From contig CATNEN010000001.1 in the NCBI GenBank assembly GCA_950097015.1, positions 27,309,001 through 27,373,000 on the forward strand: DNA of 64,000 nucleotides, given 5' to 3'. Positions within the stretch are counted from its first letter, which is position 1. Each line of letters opens with the position of its first letter. Below the pieces are notes generated by a model. That model did not search any database. It was not told the DNA's origin and saw only the letters and a list, made by a program, of their open reading frames with translations. The position numbers and the translations under genes were made by a program. Positions 45,114 through 55,096 of this stretch are shown here, one piece after another. This DNA is from Macrostomum hystrix (taxonomy: Eukaryota > Platyhelminthes > Macrostomidae).

Positions 45114-45226
45114 GCTCTACTTGTTCGTGAGGATTGGCTGGGCAGAGGAGAAGGATGGACCATAGACAAAAAAACATTGGCTAAAGCTGACGGAAGGATG
45201 GAAGGAAGGAAGGAAGGCAAGAGTAG

Positions 45227-46630
45227 ATAAATTGGGCTAATCTACCGGTTGACGCCTTAAACGGTGTCACCACACCAGAGTTGCGACTCTTGACGCATCT
45301 AAGTTCGGCCGATCATAGGGACGACGACGACCTTTCTCGTTTCATAGCCTACCTGGAAGATCCCGGGCAGAATGACGACGACATTCTGGGCGTCATCCTA
45401 CCGGAGGTGGGACCCGACGGTGTTCCGAAAGTTGGAGCGGAGAAGGAGATGGACGAAGCGGAGGTGCAATCGTTGCCAAAGACAACCAGAGAGCAAATGA
45501 CACAGCATGGTCAGCAGTTTGTTGACTTCATGGCCAGTGTCGGGCATGCGACCGAACGGCTCAGGAGCATGGAATCATCTGAGATTAACGAATACCTTCA
45601 ACTATTCTACTTTCGTTTGCGCAAGGCTAATGGCGAACTGTATTCTCCGGCAACCTTGGTGTGTATCCGCGCGGGTATTCAGCGGTACTTCCGACATATC
45701 CTTCAACGGAACCTCGATCTGGTGGGCGCGCCTGAGTTTGCTAAGTCCAACAGGATGCTGCGGGTGAAAGTGCGCGATTGGAACAACGCTGGTGGCGCGG
45801 TGAAGCACTTTGAGCCTATCGAGGAGGCGGACCTGGCGAAACTCCATAAGTATTTCGATCGCACCACCGGGGAGAAGCTGCAAGATGAAGTACTCTTTAC
45901 ACTTCTGTACATCCTTGGTGAACGCGGCCAAGAACATCTGAAGGCACTGCGGAGACGGCAGCTACTCATCGCCAAGGAGGATGCCGATGGTAACGCCTAC
46001 ATGGAGCTTCCGCCGTTGTCCACCAAGAACCAGAGTGCCGATCCTGTCAGGGCGAAGGGATACGTACCGAAGCAGGCGCGGATTTATGGCAAACAGCTGG
46101 AGCTGCTACAGCTATACGGCGCAACCCTGCCAGCTGAGACGAAGGATGACACCTTCTTTCCCCGGCCAATGCCCAACAAGGACGGTCAGGTCGTGTATTC
46201 GGCGAAGCAGACGCGCGGGATCAACTGGCTGGGCTCCCTGATGCAGCGCCTCAGTCGGGTCTGCACATTGTCTAAGCGGTACACCAATCATTGCATCCGC
46301 GTGACGCGGATCGCAGATCTGCGGGACGCCGGATTCACCATCAATGACATCATGAGCATCACGGGCCAGCAGAGTGAGGCGACCGTGCGACGGTACCTGT
46401 CACGCAAGCGAGATCGCACGATGAGGGATCTGGCAACGTCTGTGAGCGACGCACTGGTCCGGCATGTGGAGGGCGAATCGGAGCCCGCCCCACGGGTGGT
46501 GTCAAGTGCGACTAGCAACGTGAGCAACAGAGCCGTCAGCGTTACGGGCCGCAACTACGCTGCGGTATTTGGTGACTGCAGTTTCACCAACTGCACTTTC
46601 ACGATCGGACCGCCCCAGGAGCCCCACTGA
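45227..46630 (+). CDS. Crypton-like tyrosine recombinase, copy 3, open frame
   Basis: Open for 467 codons. Homology to copies 1 and 2 begins right at the first codons (INW.NLPVDALNGV), but a TAG (45224-45226) stands where the others have their ATG region. The first ATG is at 45449 (MDEAEVQSLPKTTREQM). Either an upstream exon is spliced on (the TAG could be an acceptor), a short protein is made, or the gene is dead. Core-binding part: LFYFRLRKANGEL, PATLVCIRAGIQRYF. Catalytic residues: R in LGERGQEHL, H-x-x-R in NHCIRVT, G-Q in ITGQQS, Y in VRRYLSRKRD. It sits in the spacer of the inverted duplication. GC content and codon use look richer than in copy 1. CCATAGAC occurs on both sides (45160 and 46793) in the same orientation. 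Confidence 0.83.
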   Translation: MNWANLPVDALNGVTTPELRLLTHLSSADHRDDDDLSRFIAYLEDPGQNDDDILGVILPEVGPDGVPKVGAEKEMDEAEVQSLPKTTREQMTQHGQQFVDFMASVGHATERLRSMESSEINEYLQLFYFRLRKANGELYSPATLVCIRAGIQRYFRHILQRNLDLVGAPEFAKSNRMLRVKVRDWNNAGGAVKHFEPIEEADLAKLHKYFDRTTGEKLQDEVLFTLLYILGERGQEHLKALRRRQLLIAKEDADGNAYMELPPLSTKNQSADPVRAKGYVPKQARIYGKQLELLQLYGATLPAETKDDTFFPRPMPNKDGQVVYSAKQTRGINWLGSLMQRLSRVCTLSKRYTNHCIRVTRIADLRDAGFTINDIMSITGQQSEATVRRYLSRKRDRTMRDLATSVSDALVRHVEGESEPAPRVVSSATSNVSNRAVSVTGRNYAAVFGDCSFTNCTFTIGPPQEPH

Positions 46631-46639
46631 GCATCTGCA

Positions 46640-47290
46640 TCTGTATTTTGACAATGGACAGAGGGAGTGCAGCACATGCTGCTGTCAGTTGCGTTACTGT
46701 TTCACTTGCGCTAATTGTTTCAAATCGTTTCAATTCGTTTTTGCCTAAAATAAAGTCAAAAAGGCCAATCCGTTTGGCGTGGCCTGGCGTGGCCATAGAC
46801 ATCCGTCTACCGTTGAACAATCATGATTATTGGGTCTGAGTGGGGAAGTTGGTCAATGGATTCATCGACAAAATTTTCCGTACAACTTTTGAGGAGGAAA
46901 TTTAGCGCACTAAATTCGCTTTAAAGCTACTAAAAGTAGTTTTGTCAGAAATTCGTCAAATCTAGATTTTTATCAAAAAAGTACGAGCATCGCAAATATG
47001 GAAGAGACAGATATAGATACAGAAGATATAAAAGATCAGTTAAGTTAAAAATTTTTGGCTCAAAACTTCAGACGATTCATTCATCCAAATGTTTGCGCAC
47101 CGGATGTTAGCCTTAGTGCAAGCCGGAAGCGACTCCCAAAATCCCAAACCTGCAGTTGCGCTTTTTCTCCACACTGTATGCTTCTAGCTACTGTATGCTA
47201 CTGTACGCTAGTGACTACCTGATAACTGAAGCGGACAAAAGCATTGTGCGTAAGCAGACTTGCTCAAGTTTTTAGTTGTTTGCCCGCAAA
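46640..47290. other. Spacer sequence, no gene seen
   Basis: Nothing identified apart from GC-rich near-repeats (GGCGTGGCCTGGCGTGGCC) directly before the CCATAGAC at 46793. Confidence 0.45.
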
Positions 47291-47661
47291 CTAAGTAACT
47301 AAGTAACTAACTAACTAACTAACCAACTAACTAACTCACTCACTCACTAACTAACTAACTAACTAACCAAATAACTAACCAACTAACTAACTAACTAACT
47401 AACTAAATAAATAAATAACTAACTAACTAACAAACTAACTAACTCACTCACTCACTAACTAACTAACTAACTCACTCACTAACTAACTAACCAACTAACT
47501 AAGTAACTAACTAACTAACTAACCAAATAACTAACCAACTAAGTAACTAACTAACTAACTAACCAAATAACTAACCAACTAACTAACTAACAAACTAACT
47601 AACTAAATAAATAAATAACTAACTAACTAACAAGCTAACTAACTAACTAACTCACTCACTC

Positions 47662-47695
<34 letters not shown>
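47291..47695. repeat. (AACT)n microsatellite, about 400 bp
   Basis: Tetranucleotide tract of AACT with interspersed CACT, AAAT and AACC variants and some block-wise repetition. It directly abuts the truncated 5' end of the BEL/Pao element. Confidence 0.95.
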
Positions 47696-47696
<1 letters not shown>

Positions 47697-47738
47697 CTAA
47701 AGATATCCATGGCTTCTGCGACGCCTCACAGGTAGCGT

Positions 47739-49739
47739 ATGCCGCCTGCGTCTACCTACGATCTACGTCCGAATCAGGAGATGTTCGAGTATCCCTACTC
47801 GCAGCCAAATCTCGCGTTGCACCAGTTGCGGAAACCAGCGCGGTTGGAGCTGATGGCAGCCAAGGAACTCGCTAAACTGATCCACGAGGTTCGAAGAGAG
47901 TTCCCCGAAGTCCCGGTGACCTGTTGGAGCGACAGTATGGACTCACTGTGGTGGATAAAATCTGTGCACAAAGTCTGGAAAGCTTTTATCGAGAACAGAG
48001 TAGCATTCATCCGAACGACAGTTCCACCGGAGCAATGGAGACACTGTCCCGAAAAGGACAACCCGGCGGACGTTGCAACCCGACCAGTCGACCCGGGAGC
48101 ATTTGATGGTCGATCAGCATGGTTTCGTGGGCCTTCGTGGCTGAAAACCAACTTGGCCCGTCCAGCCAGAGTTCATTAAGAAGTCGAGCAGCGAAAATAC
48201 TGTCTATGCAACGGTGACAAGCAATGCTCTCCTGAGTCAAAGTAGGCACATTGATAACATCATTGTGCTACAGAGGTTCAGCACACTGGAAAAGTTGCTC
48301 CGTGTCACTGCGTGGGTCCTCCGCGCAGTCCAAATGTTGAAATGTCGAACACGATTTCTGGCCAGCTCTCTTACCTCCGAGGAACTACAGGCAGCCGAAC
48401 ACCTCTGGGTTAGCTCTCTGCAGGCAAAGTCCTTTACTGCTGAGATTAAATGCATCACGTATCAAACTGCTAAGACACCGTTACATCAGAATCTGCGCTT
48501 GTTTATAGACCAGGATAACGTCCTACGCTGCACTGGACGTCTAGGAGAGTCCGATCTTTCGCCAGACCATAAGTCACCTATTCTGTGCCCGACAGACGAC
48601 AACTTTCAACGGCTGCTTATCAGACATGCTCACAGGAAAGTAGCCCACGGAGGGGTAACGGCCACATTGGTACAGATTCGCGAGAAGTATTGGATGCTGA
48701 AGGCGCGACAGAATATCAAATCGGTGCTTAGGCGGTGTAACACATGCATTAGGTTGCAAGGTTTGCCATACAAAGTTCGACAGCAGTCTCAGTTACCGTC
48801 TTTTCGAATCGAGTCGCTCAGAGCATTTCAGCACGTTGGCCTCGACTACTGCGGTCCACTACTCTACCGCAGGGGGGAGGGTGACGGCCAGTACAAAGCC
48901 TATATTCTGCTATTCGTGTGTACCAGTACCAGAGCAGTCCACCTTGAAGTGGTGTCAGACTTGACCACTCAGTCATTTCTACAAAGCCTTCGCCGTTTTT
49001 GTGCTCGCCGTGGAATACCCTCCATTATTTCCGACAACTTTAAGACGTTCCACGCTGCAGCGCGTCTGCTTGATACCCGACCAGCACCGCTACAGACTAC
49101 AGATGGTCAAGAGTTCCTGACAACCAAGAGAATCAGCTGGTCATTCATTCCAGAGAGAGCCCCATGGATGGGAGGGTTCTACGAGCGTCGAGTGGGCGTT
49201 GTGAAAGCAGCACTCAAGAAGACCATTGGCAAGGCATTCCTGACTCTGGAAGAATTATCGACAGTGGCGTGTGAGATGGAAGCTGTTGTCAACTCACGCC
49301 CGCTCGGCTTTGTCGCGTCCGAAGCTCATTCAGAAGTGATCACCCGAGCCACTTCCTCGTGCTCAACCGGCTAACTAACGATCCAGAGGCTACTTCTGAG
49401 ACGTTGACAATATTGCCACTGCCAGAGAGATTGAGTCGAGTTCGGCAGACACTCAACAAATTCTGGCGAGAATTCAAGAATGAATACGTCCTAGCTCTGC
49501 GCGAGCGCTCCATTAGAGAAAGTCGAACGTCTACTCGCGAAGTCATGGTCGGTGACGTTGTATTGGTCATGGACTCCGGCGTGCCGAGGCTGCAGTGGAA
49601 GTTAGCCGTTGTGGAAGCGGTTCACCATGGTCGAGACGGTTTGGCGAGATCATGTCTTCTCCGGTTAGCGAATCCACAGCGTCGTTTCTCATCTCATTTT
49701 CGTCGTCCGGTTGCATTGCTGGTTCCTCTTGAAGTCTAA
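47739..49739 (+). pseudogene. BEL/Pao pol remnant: RNase H and integrase
   Basis: Three pieces. 47739-48179 has the Pao RNase H end (CWSDSMDSLWWI, WRHCPEKDNPADVATRP). 48214-49374, in another frame, has the integrase zinc-binding region (HAHRKVAHGG ... CNTC) and core with Asp in GLDYCGPL, Asp in ISDNFK and Glu in GGFYERR. 49359-49739 returns to the first frame and gives the C-terminal module (VGDVVLVMD). The last junction looks like loss of one base near 49345. The break between the first two pieces also includes a stop at 48177. The gene is non-functional as it stands. Confidence 0.88.
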
Positions 49740-50258
49740 GCGCGCGCTGTCTCGCTCTTTCTCATCTTGTCTATCGCGTTTTTTCTGTTCTCCGTTCATT
49801 TCCCTCTAGTGCTTCTTTTCCGGCGTGCCGCTCTTTGTTTTTATTAGGAAGCTCAAGTTGGCGATCTTATATTCCGTCTATATTTATATTTGTTGTTATT
49901 CTGGTAAAGGCTCTTTAAACCGTGTCTCAATATTGCTTTTCAGTTTTCAGTGTCCTTTTTCTTGAGAGCTAAAAGTTTTCTCTTTTGGTGTTGGTTATGC
50001 AGTATCCTATCCCGTTGCGCCTATTGGCTACGCTATTATCTTGTTTCGTTTGTTCTGTGCACGAGTCCAAAACTTTCGCGGCTTCGACTCCTCCTGCGTA
50101 GGCTACTATTCCATTCACTTACATGTAGTCTTTAAGCTGATAATCTCTACGTATGCTCCCGATGCTATGATTTCTCGAACAGTTACTTCACTCGCTCGTG
50201 TGCATTATCCCTTTCCTTTTTGAGCCAGTGACTCGAGCATCGGTCACTGGCGGGGGAG

Positions 50259-50587
50259 TGTGGCGGAAAGTGCAAATTTCGATGTCTGTATTCTACATTT
50301 ACTTGTTATTTAATGTCTATTTTCTTCACTAATATTCAGCTTGAATTCTCAGACCATTATCTATTGTACGCTTATGTTTTCTCCGCTGCACCGCTCTAAC
50401 TTACGTGCATGGACTCGTCTCGATCTCTACCCTCCCAATGTGCGTGCGATTTCTCTCTTTATTTAAGCCTCTCAATTCAGTCCTCTGGACCCTTAATAAA
50501 CGTGAGCTGTAGTAAGGCGCAGGTGGAGAGAGTTTCACTCAGCAGTCAAACCACACGACAACACTCTTGTGACTTCATTCAACTACA
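50259..50587 (+). repeat. 3' LTR of the BEL/Pao element
   Basis: 329 bp from TGTGGCGGAAAGTGC to CATTCAACTACA, directly after the purine tract. It contains AATAAA at about 50494. There is no second copy in the window. Confidence 0.8.
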
Positions 50588-50785
50588 GTAGTATTTGATT
50601 TTGAAGTGCGAGTCCATTTGCCTACTTTTTAAGTTATAGAAAAAAATTATCAACACTATAAACAATAAACACAAGTGCTGAAGGTATTTTCCTGACTGGC
50701 TTCAATAAAAGGCCACGTCAAACTCAGGGGACCAAATATGGCCACAACGGCTTGCCTTGATGGTGTGCCACTGCATGCGCTAACC

Positions 50786-51916
50786 CAGCGGTTCTCAACC
50801 TTTTTTTTCAGGCGACCCTAATTTATTCCCTTGCACCTTTTTTGTTTGTTTGCGACCCCTTTTATAAGCATGCGACCACGCGATAGCCAGCGAACTTCGG
50901 TGTGGAGGAGGGAACTGTGCTCAGCCCCCATTTCCTCGCACAGTGCCGTGAACAGTCGATGATTCAGAGGTCGGCTTTTGATGAAATTCACCACGGGAAC
51001 GTCTGTCAAGACGGCGTGGAGGTCAACTGAAAAGTCTTTGGCTGCCAGTGCTTCACGATGGATGAAGCAGTGTCCAGCTAGCGTCAGGCGCGACATCTTG
51101 GATGCGTTTCACAGCACCACTGTTCTGTCCTGTGCACGCTGCCTGTGCACGCTGGTTCAGTGATACCAACTGATGGAATTTGACGCCTTAACTTCTCCAC
51201 AAAGTATACTCGCGTGGCTTAGTCGCAACTTCAGGGTGCTGGGTTTGCAGATGGCGCTTGAGTTTTTGGTTTCATTGACTCCTTTGACAATGTGACTTCG
51301 CAGATAAACACATTGTGATATTTCATTCGCAGTTGTGAAATCTAACTCAAGAAATGCTTCATTATAACTGCGCTTAGGCGAGTTTCAGACGATGCCATTA
51401 ACAACAGATGAGATTGAATATCTGAGCAGATGCCTCTCTAATCCTAACCCTAATCATAAGCAGGATATTGTGCCTCCAATCAGCTAAGCCAAAAGGAACG
51501 GGAATGCGTTTGAATGTGGGGGTGGATTGGTGAGAGGATTTCCTCCTCTGGGTTAGGAGTTGCGATCGTTCGTTTTAAATTCGCTGGGGTAACAAGGTAG
51601 AAGGGAGACAGAAGGAAAGTTTGTTTTGCTTGTCGTGTGGTGTCGTGTGACTCAGCCCATATCTAGCAGAACAGGCTTAGCTTGCGACTGCGTGCATATT
51701 TTGTGTTGTGACTTCAAGTTGAGTGCTAGGCCGCTAGTGCTATAGCCATTGCAATATAGCTAACAGCCTTTGACTTACTTTTAGTTTTACTAAAAATGTT
51801 TTACTCTAATATCTCTAAAGAGTTCTACCCAAAAACTTTTTCCTTTTTCTGCGACCCCCCAGAAAATGGTCACGCGACCCCACTGGGGGTCGCGACCCAC
51901 AGGTTGAGAACCACTG
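50786..51916 (-). mobile_element. Non-autonomous hAT transposon with perfect 8-bp target duplication
   Basis: Ends are CAGCGGTTCTCAACCTT and, inverted, CAGTGGTTCTCAACCTG. CGCTAACC flanks both sides (50778-50785 and 51917-51924), and the left arm holds the corresponding single, near-identical empty site (44490s). A minus-strand remnant (50818-51096; VNFIKSRPLNHRLF, HTEVRWLSRGR) matches the hAT transposase of the ZBED5/GTF2IRD2 type. At 1131 bp it is an internally deleted copy needing a transposase in trans. Confidence 0.93.
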
Positions 51917-52077
51917 CGCTAACCGACTAATTGAAGACAAAAACTTGTTCCAAAATTTCATCTTAGAATTATCATACGGATCTTGGTACACTTTTATTAA
52001 CTCAAATTTAGTCACATTGCAATGACTTCTCAGTTCACACACGGATCACGGCCTGGACCGTTGCAGCCTTCATCGCA

Positions 52078-53826
52078 TTAGCCGATTAGCTGTGGCACAG
52101 GCAGTTCACAATTCCCATTTACTTCAATCCTGCCCGACTCCGCACAGGTGGCATAGCAGCGGCCGTTCACTTTGAAGTTCCGACACGCCACGCACATGTC
52201 TGGGCCGGGTCCCCAGCATTCGTCCTGGCACTGAGCATCGCAGGTAGCGTTCCGGCAAATCTCGCTGCTGTCATCGAAGCTCAGGTTTTCTATTGTAATT
52301 TGAAATTCTTTAGTGACGTTTTTGATTTCTCGGATTCGATTGCTTGGATACCAGGCTCTGCAAATATCACTAATATCCATAAGCATAAGGTCAGGAGTAT
52401 ATTCCAAGCTAGCTAGTCCGAGGTATCTCGTATTGAGCGACATAATAATTAAGGAATTAGTGGCGCGTTTGATATTACGTAAGGATCTGAGATTTACTGT
52501 TAAGTTTTGAGATCCCAAAATTATTAAATTTCCGTAAAAGTACTCTAAATTCTCAAATGCTCTGCTGATATCTAAGCTACTTAAATTCTTAGCAGACACG
52601 TATAGAGTAGAATCGGCCCTCCAAATCGAACACTGCTCAGTCCTCAATGAGTACGCTAAATTGTCTGTCATTAAATCAGGCACATTGCACGATTTGCAGG
52701 GCTTAGAGCCAATTTTGTCAATACACTTTCTGCAAACTCCTTCGATAAGGACTTCAGCTGACGGACACTCGATTAAACAGCGCCTGCCGTCAGAGCTAAC
52801 AACAAAGGGCAGTGAGCACTTCTCTACGCAGATGTTGCCGATCTGTCGCCAAACAGTCACGCCAGTGCCATTACCACTAGCGGTGCTAGTATTCGACGGA
52901 CAGGATTTTCTACAGACACCATTGAACAATACTCCTCTCCGACAGGCGAAGCACTCGTTGGGCCGGTTTGAGCAACCGCCAAGGCAGTCGTCGTCGCAGC
53001 AGTCTTCTTGGCCAGTGTTCGGGTTATGGAAGCATAGGTTCGTAGTTTTACACTTGCGCTTACGACACAGATGATTACTTTGGCAGCCATCGACACCGTC
53101 GGACCAGCATTTTTGGCCATAAATTGGAGTTTGAGTACAATTAGCGTGACAGGAAATCTGACGACTGCAGGTACGCCTATCAATCACACGCGAGTTCGAG
53201 CTTCTCTGAAGAACTTGGCCTTGTTCAGTAATAACAGAAATCACTTCATCCAAAAAGCGCTGGCCTGGTTCTTGAAGCAGGCTTGTCCAGTTGATGCTGT
53301 AGAACAGGTAGCAGTACAAGCTAGACTGCATTTGCTCACCAAATAGACTAACATTTCTCCCTGTGATAGCAGTCAACTTGGGCAATTCCAGCTTGCTCAT
53401 GTTCGGCGACTTAAATATTAAAAATGTGAACCAATTAAATTTTTCAAAAGCGAAATGGTGCATTCGGATGGTGCGCAAGTTGCGGAAGGTGACGCGCTCA
53501 AGGCTGACGTGCAGGATCCGTATTTTTCCTCTGATCTCCACAATGGAGTCAAGAAAGTCTGTTTGCATGCCTCGAATTTCATCGTCCAGCGGTTCGTACG
53601 TTGATTGGTTAATACCTATATTGCTCAGTATAACGTCGCCGAAAACATACTGGCAGCCAGCTACAAAAGCCGTCAAGTCCGCCTGCAAGCGACTAACATT
53701 TCTGTGGGTCTCATAGCCTTTGCTGGATAAACGTAAGGATTTGCAGATCCGGATGCCAGAAGCAACATCGTCGTGCAACAACGGAAGCAAAAGAAGCAAC
53801 CGAAAAACAAGCTGCAGGAAATTCAT
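52078..53826 (-). CDS. Truncated, intronless EGFR-like ectodomain, right-arm copy
   Basis: 582 residues, same start, stop and domain order as the copy at 42562. The shared TAA and the following cysteine-rich codons show that truncation preceded duplication. I count about 14 amino-acid differences (for example T to R near residue 98, P to T near 134, E to K near 311, H to D near 482). By hand this is about 16 non-synonymous against 5 synonymous changes, close to the ratio expected without selection. All cysteines I compared are kept. AATAAA on the minus strand is at 51993-51998. The upstream flank with the possible TATA element is also duplicated. Confidence 0.85.
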   Translation of the reverse strand: MNFLQLVFRLLLLLPLLHDDVASGIRICKSLRLSSKGYETHRNVSRLQADLTAFVAGCQYVFGDVILSNIGINQSTYEPLDDEIRGMQTDFLDSIVEIRGKIRILHVSLERVTFRNLRTIRMHHFAFEKFNWFTFLIFKSPNMSKLELPKLTAITGRNVSLFGEQMQSSLYCYLFYSINWTSLLQEPGQRFLDEVISVITEQGQVLQRSSNSRVIDRRTCSRQISCHANCTQTPIYGQKCWSDGVDGCQSNHLCRKRKCKTTNLCFHNPNTGQEDCCDDDCLGGCSNRPNECFACRRGVLFNGVCRKSCPSNTSTASGNGTGVTVWRQIGNICVEKCSLPFVVSSDGRRCLIECPSAEVLIEGVCRKCIDKIGSKPCKSCNVPDLMTDNLAYSLRTEQCSIWRADSTLYVSAKNLSSLDISRAFENLEYFYGNLIILGSQNLTVNLRSLRNIKRATNSLIIMSLNTRYLGLASLEYTPDLMLMDISDICRAWYPSNRIREIKNVTKEFQITIENLSFDDSSEICRNATCDAQCQDECWGPGPDMCVACRNFKVNGRCYATCAESGRIEVNGNCELPVPQLIG

Positions 53827-53829
53827 TTT

Positions 53830-54302
53830 CTTAAATCACCTCTGCAGTGCTTTCTTTCTATGTTGATTCCCAGCTCTGAAGTTCTTCACTTCTTTAAATA
53901 CCAATTGAATTAAATGCGACTCGTCGAAAAGAAAATTCTTTCACAGGCAAATTTTTCAACAAAAAATAACACCACTTTCCACATTTTGCCCGTTTCTCTG
54001 ACTCTACAGAAATACTTGCACAAAACATTTTTCTGTCGCTGGTTTTTTTTTCAAAAAAAGATATATAAAATCAATAAATAATCACGAGTCAAATGACTTT
54101 AGCTTGCTATTTTGGCTCTTAAATTCCAGAAGTTAATTGTGCTCCAACTCGGGCAATTCTCAGTGAAAGAAGCGACGAAAGACTAAGTTAAAGTGAAGCA
54201 TTTTTGTTTTAAAAAATAAGAAAATGCAAGCCTACGGTTCTATTTATAGCATTAGAAGCATTTAAAGACATTGTGGTCTTCCTGAAGGAGTTTGACAATG
54301 TT

Positions 54303-54344
<42 letters not shown>

Positions 54345-54950
54345 CCATGTAGCCGGCTAGGAGGGGAGACAGCCCGCTGCGCAGCTGAGCGAGCTGCCTG
54401 CGAGCGCTTCGCCCAAGCTTTCTCTGCTCAGTACGGATGTCTGGCCAGCGCCCAACCGCTCTGTTTGCCACAGGAAAAAGCAGGAGATATCCGAGATCTG
54501 CTGAGGCTGTCACGTTAGAGGACGCCCACTTCTTTGAGGAAACTCAGCACAGCAAAATGCTCGGAAAACACAGCCGCGGGCTCCATGCGAGGTCCCTGGG
54601 AGTGCCTGGAAGCAGCAGTGGTGAAGAGACAGGGCCGGGTAGTTCATTAACAGGTGAGCGGCCTTCTCCTCATCCTCGAGTAGTATGCAAGAGGGGCTTT
54701 CTGGGACAAACGCCTTCGCAGCCTCCATAATCCACAATATATTAGCTTTCTTATTCCCGAAAAGATCAGGAAAAAGCTTACCGGCCTCTCACAAAATCTG
54801 TCTCCTTTGTTCCAATAAAAATTTCCGCAGCCTATTCCATCACAAAAAATCTGTCTCTATACTCCAGTCTCCCAGCCCTGCAAAAAGTGTTTGAAGACAA
54901 TTAAATTAGCGCCAAATTTCCAATTCCAAAACTCATGATCCCAAACCTAG
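53830..54950. other. Non-coding stretch between EGFR-like gene and Gypsy fragment, right arm
   Basis: Inverted counterpart of 41430-42561, including a (GT)n tract at 54304-54341 that is longer than the left one. Confidence 0.6.
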
Positions 54951-55096
54951 GGTGCTTATCCTCCGAAAAAATTCTCTATAATTCTCAAAGGACCCGGATG
55001 CAACAGAACTCCAACAGCCGCTTCTTCCAGTTTGATGGTCAGCATTCGCTGCTGTGCGACACTTCCAGCCACTATCATTGACCAGTCGACCCAGAT

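Larger units (their letters stand above)
47705..50587 (+). mobile_element. 5'-truncated BEL/Pao LTR retrotransposon
   Basis: Carries the end of pol (RNase H and integrase), an A/T-rich untranslated part, a purine tract (GGCGGGGGAG) and a 3' LTR. Gag, protease, reverse transcriptase and the 5' LTR are missing, and the left end stops at the (AACT)n tract. The LTR ends exactly where the right arm of the inverted duplication starts. Confidence 0.85.
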
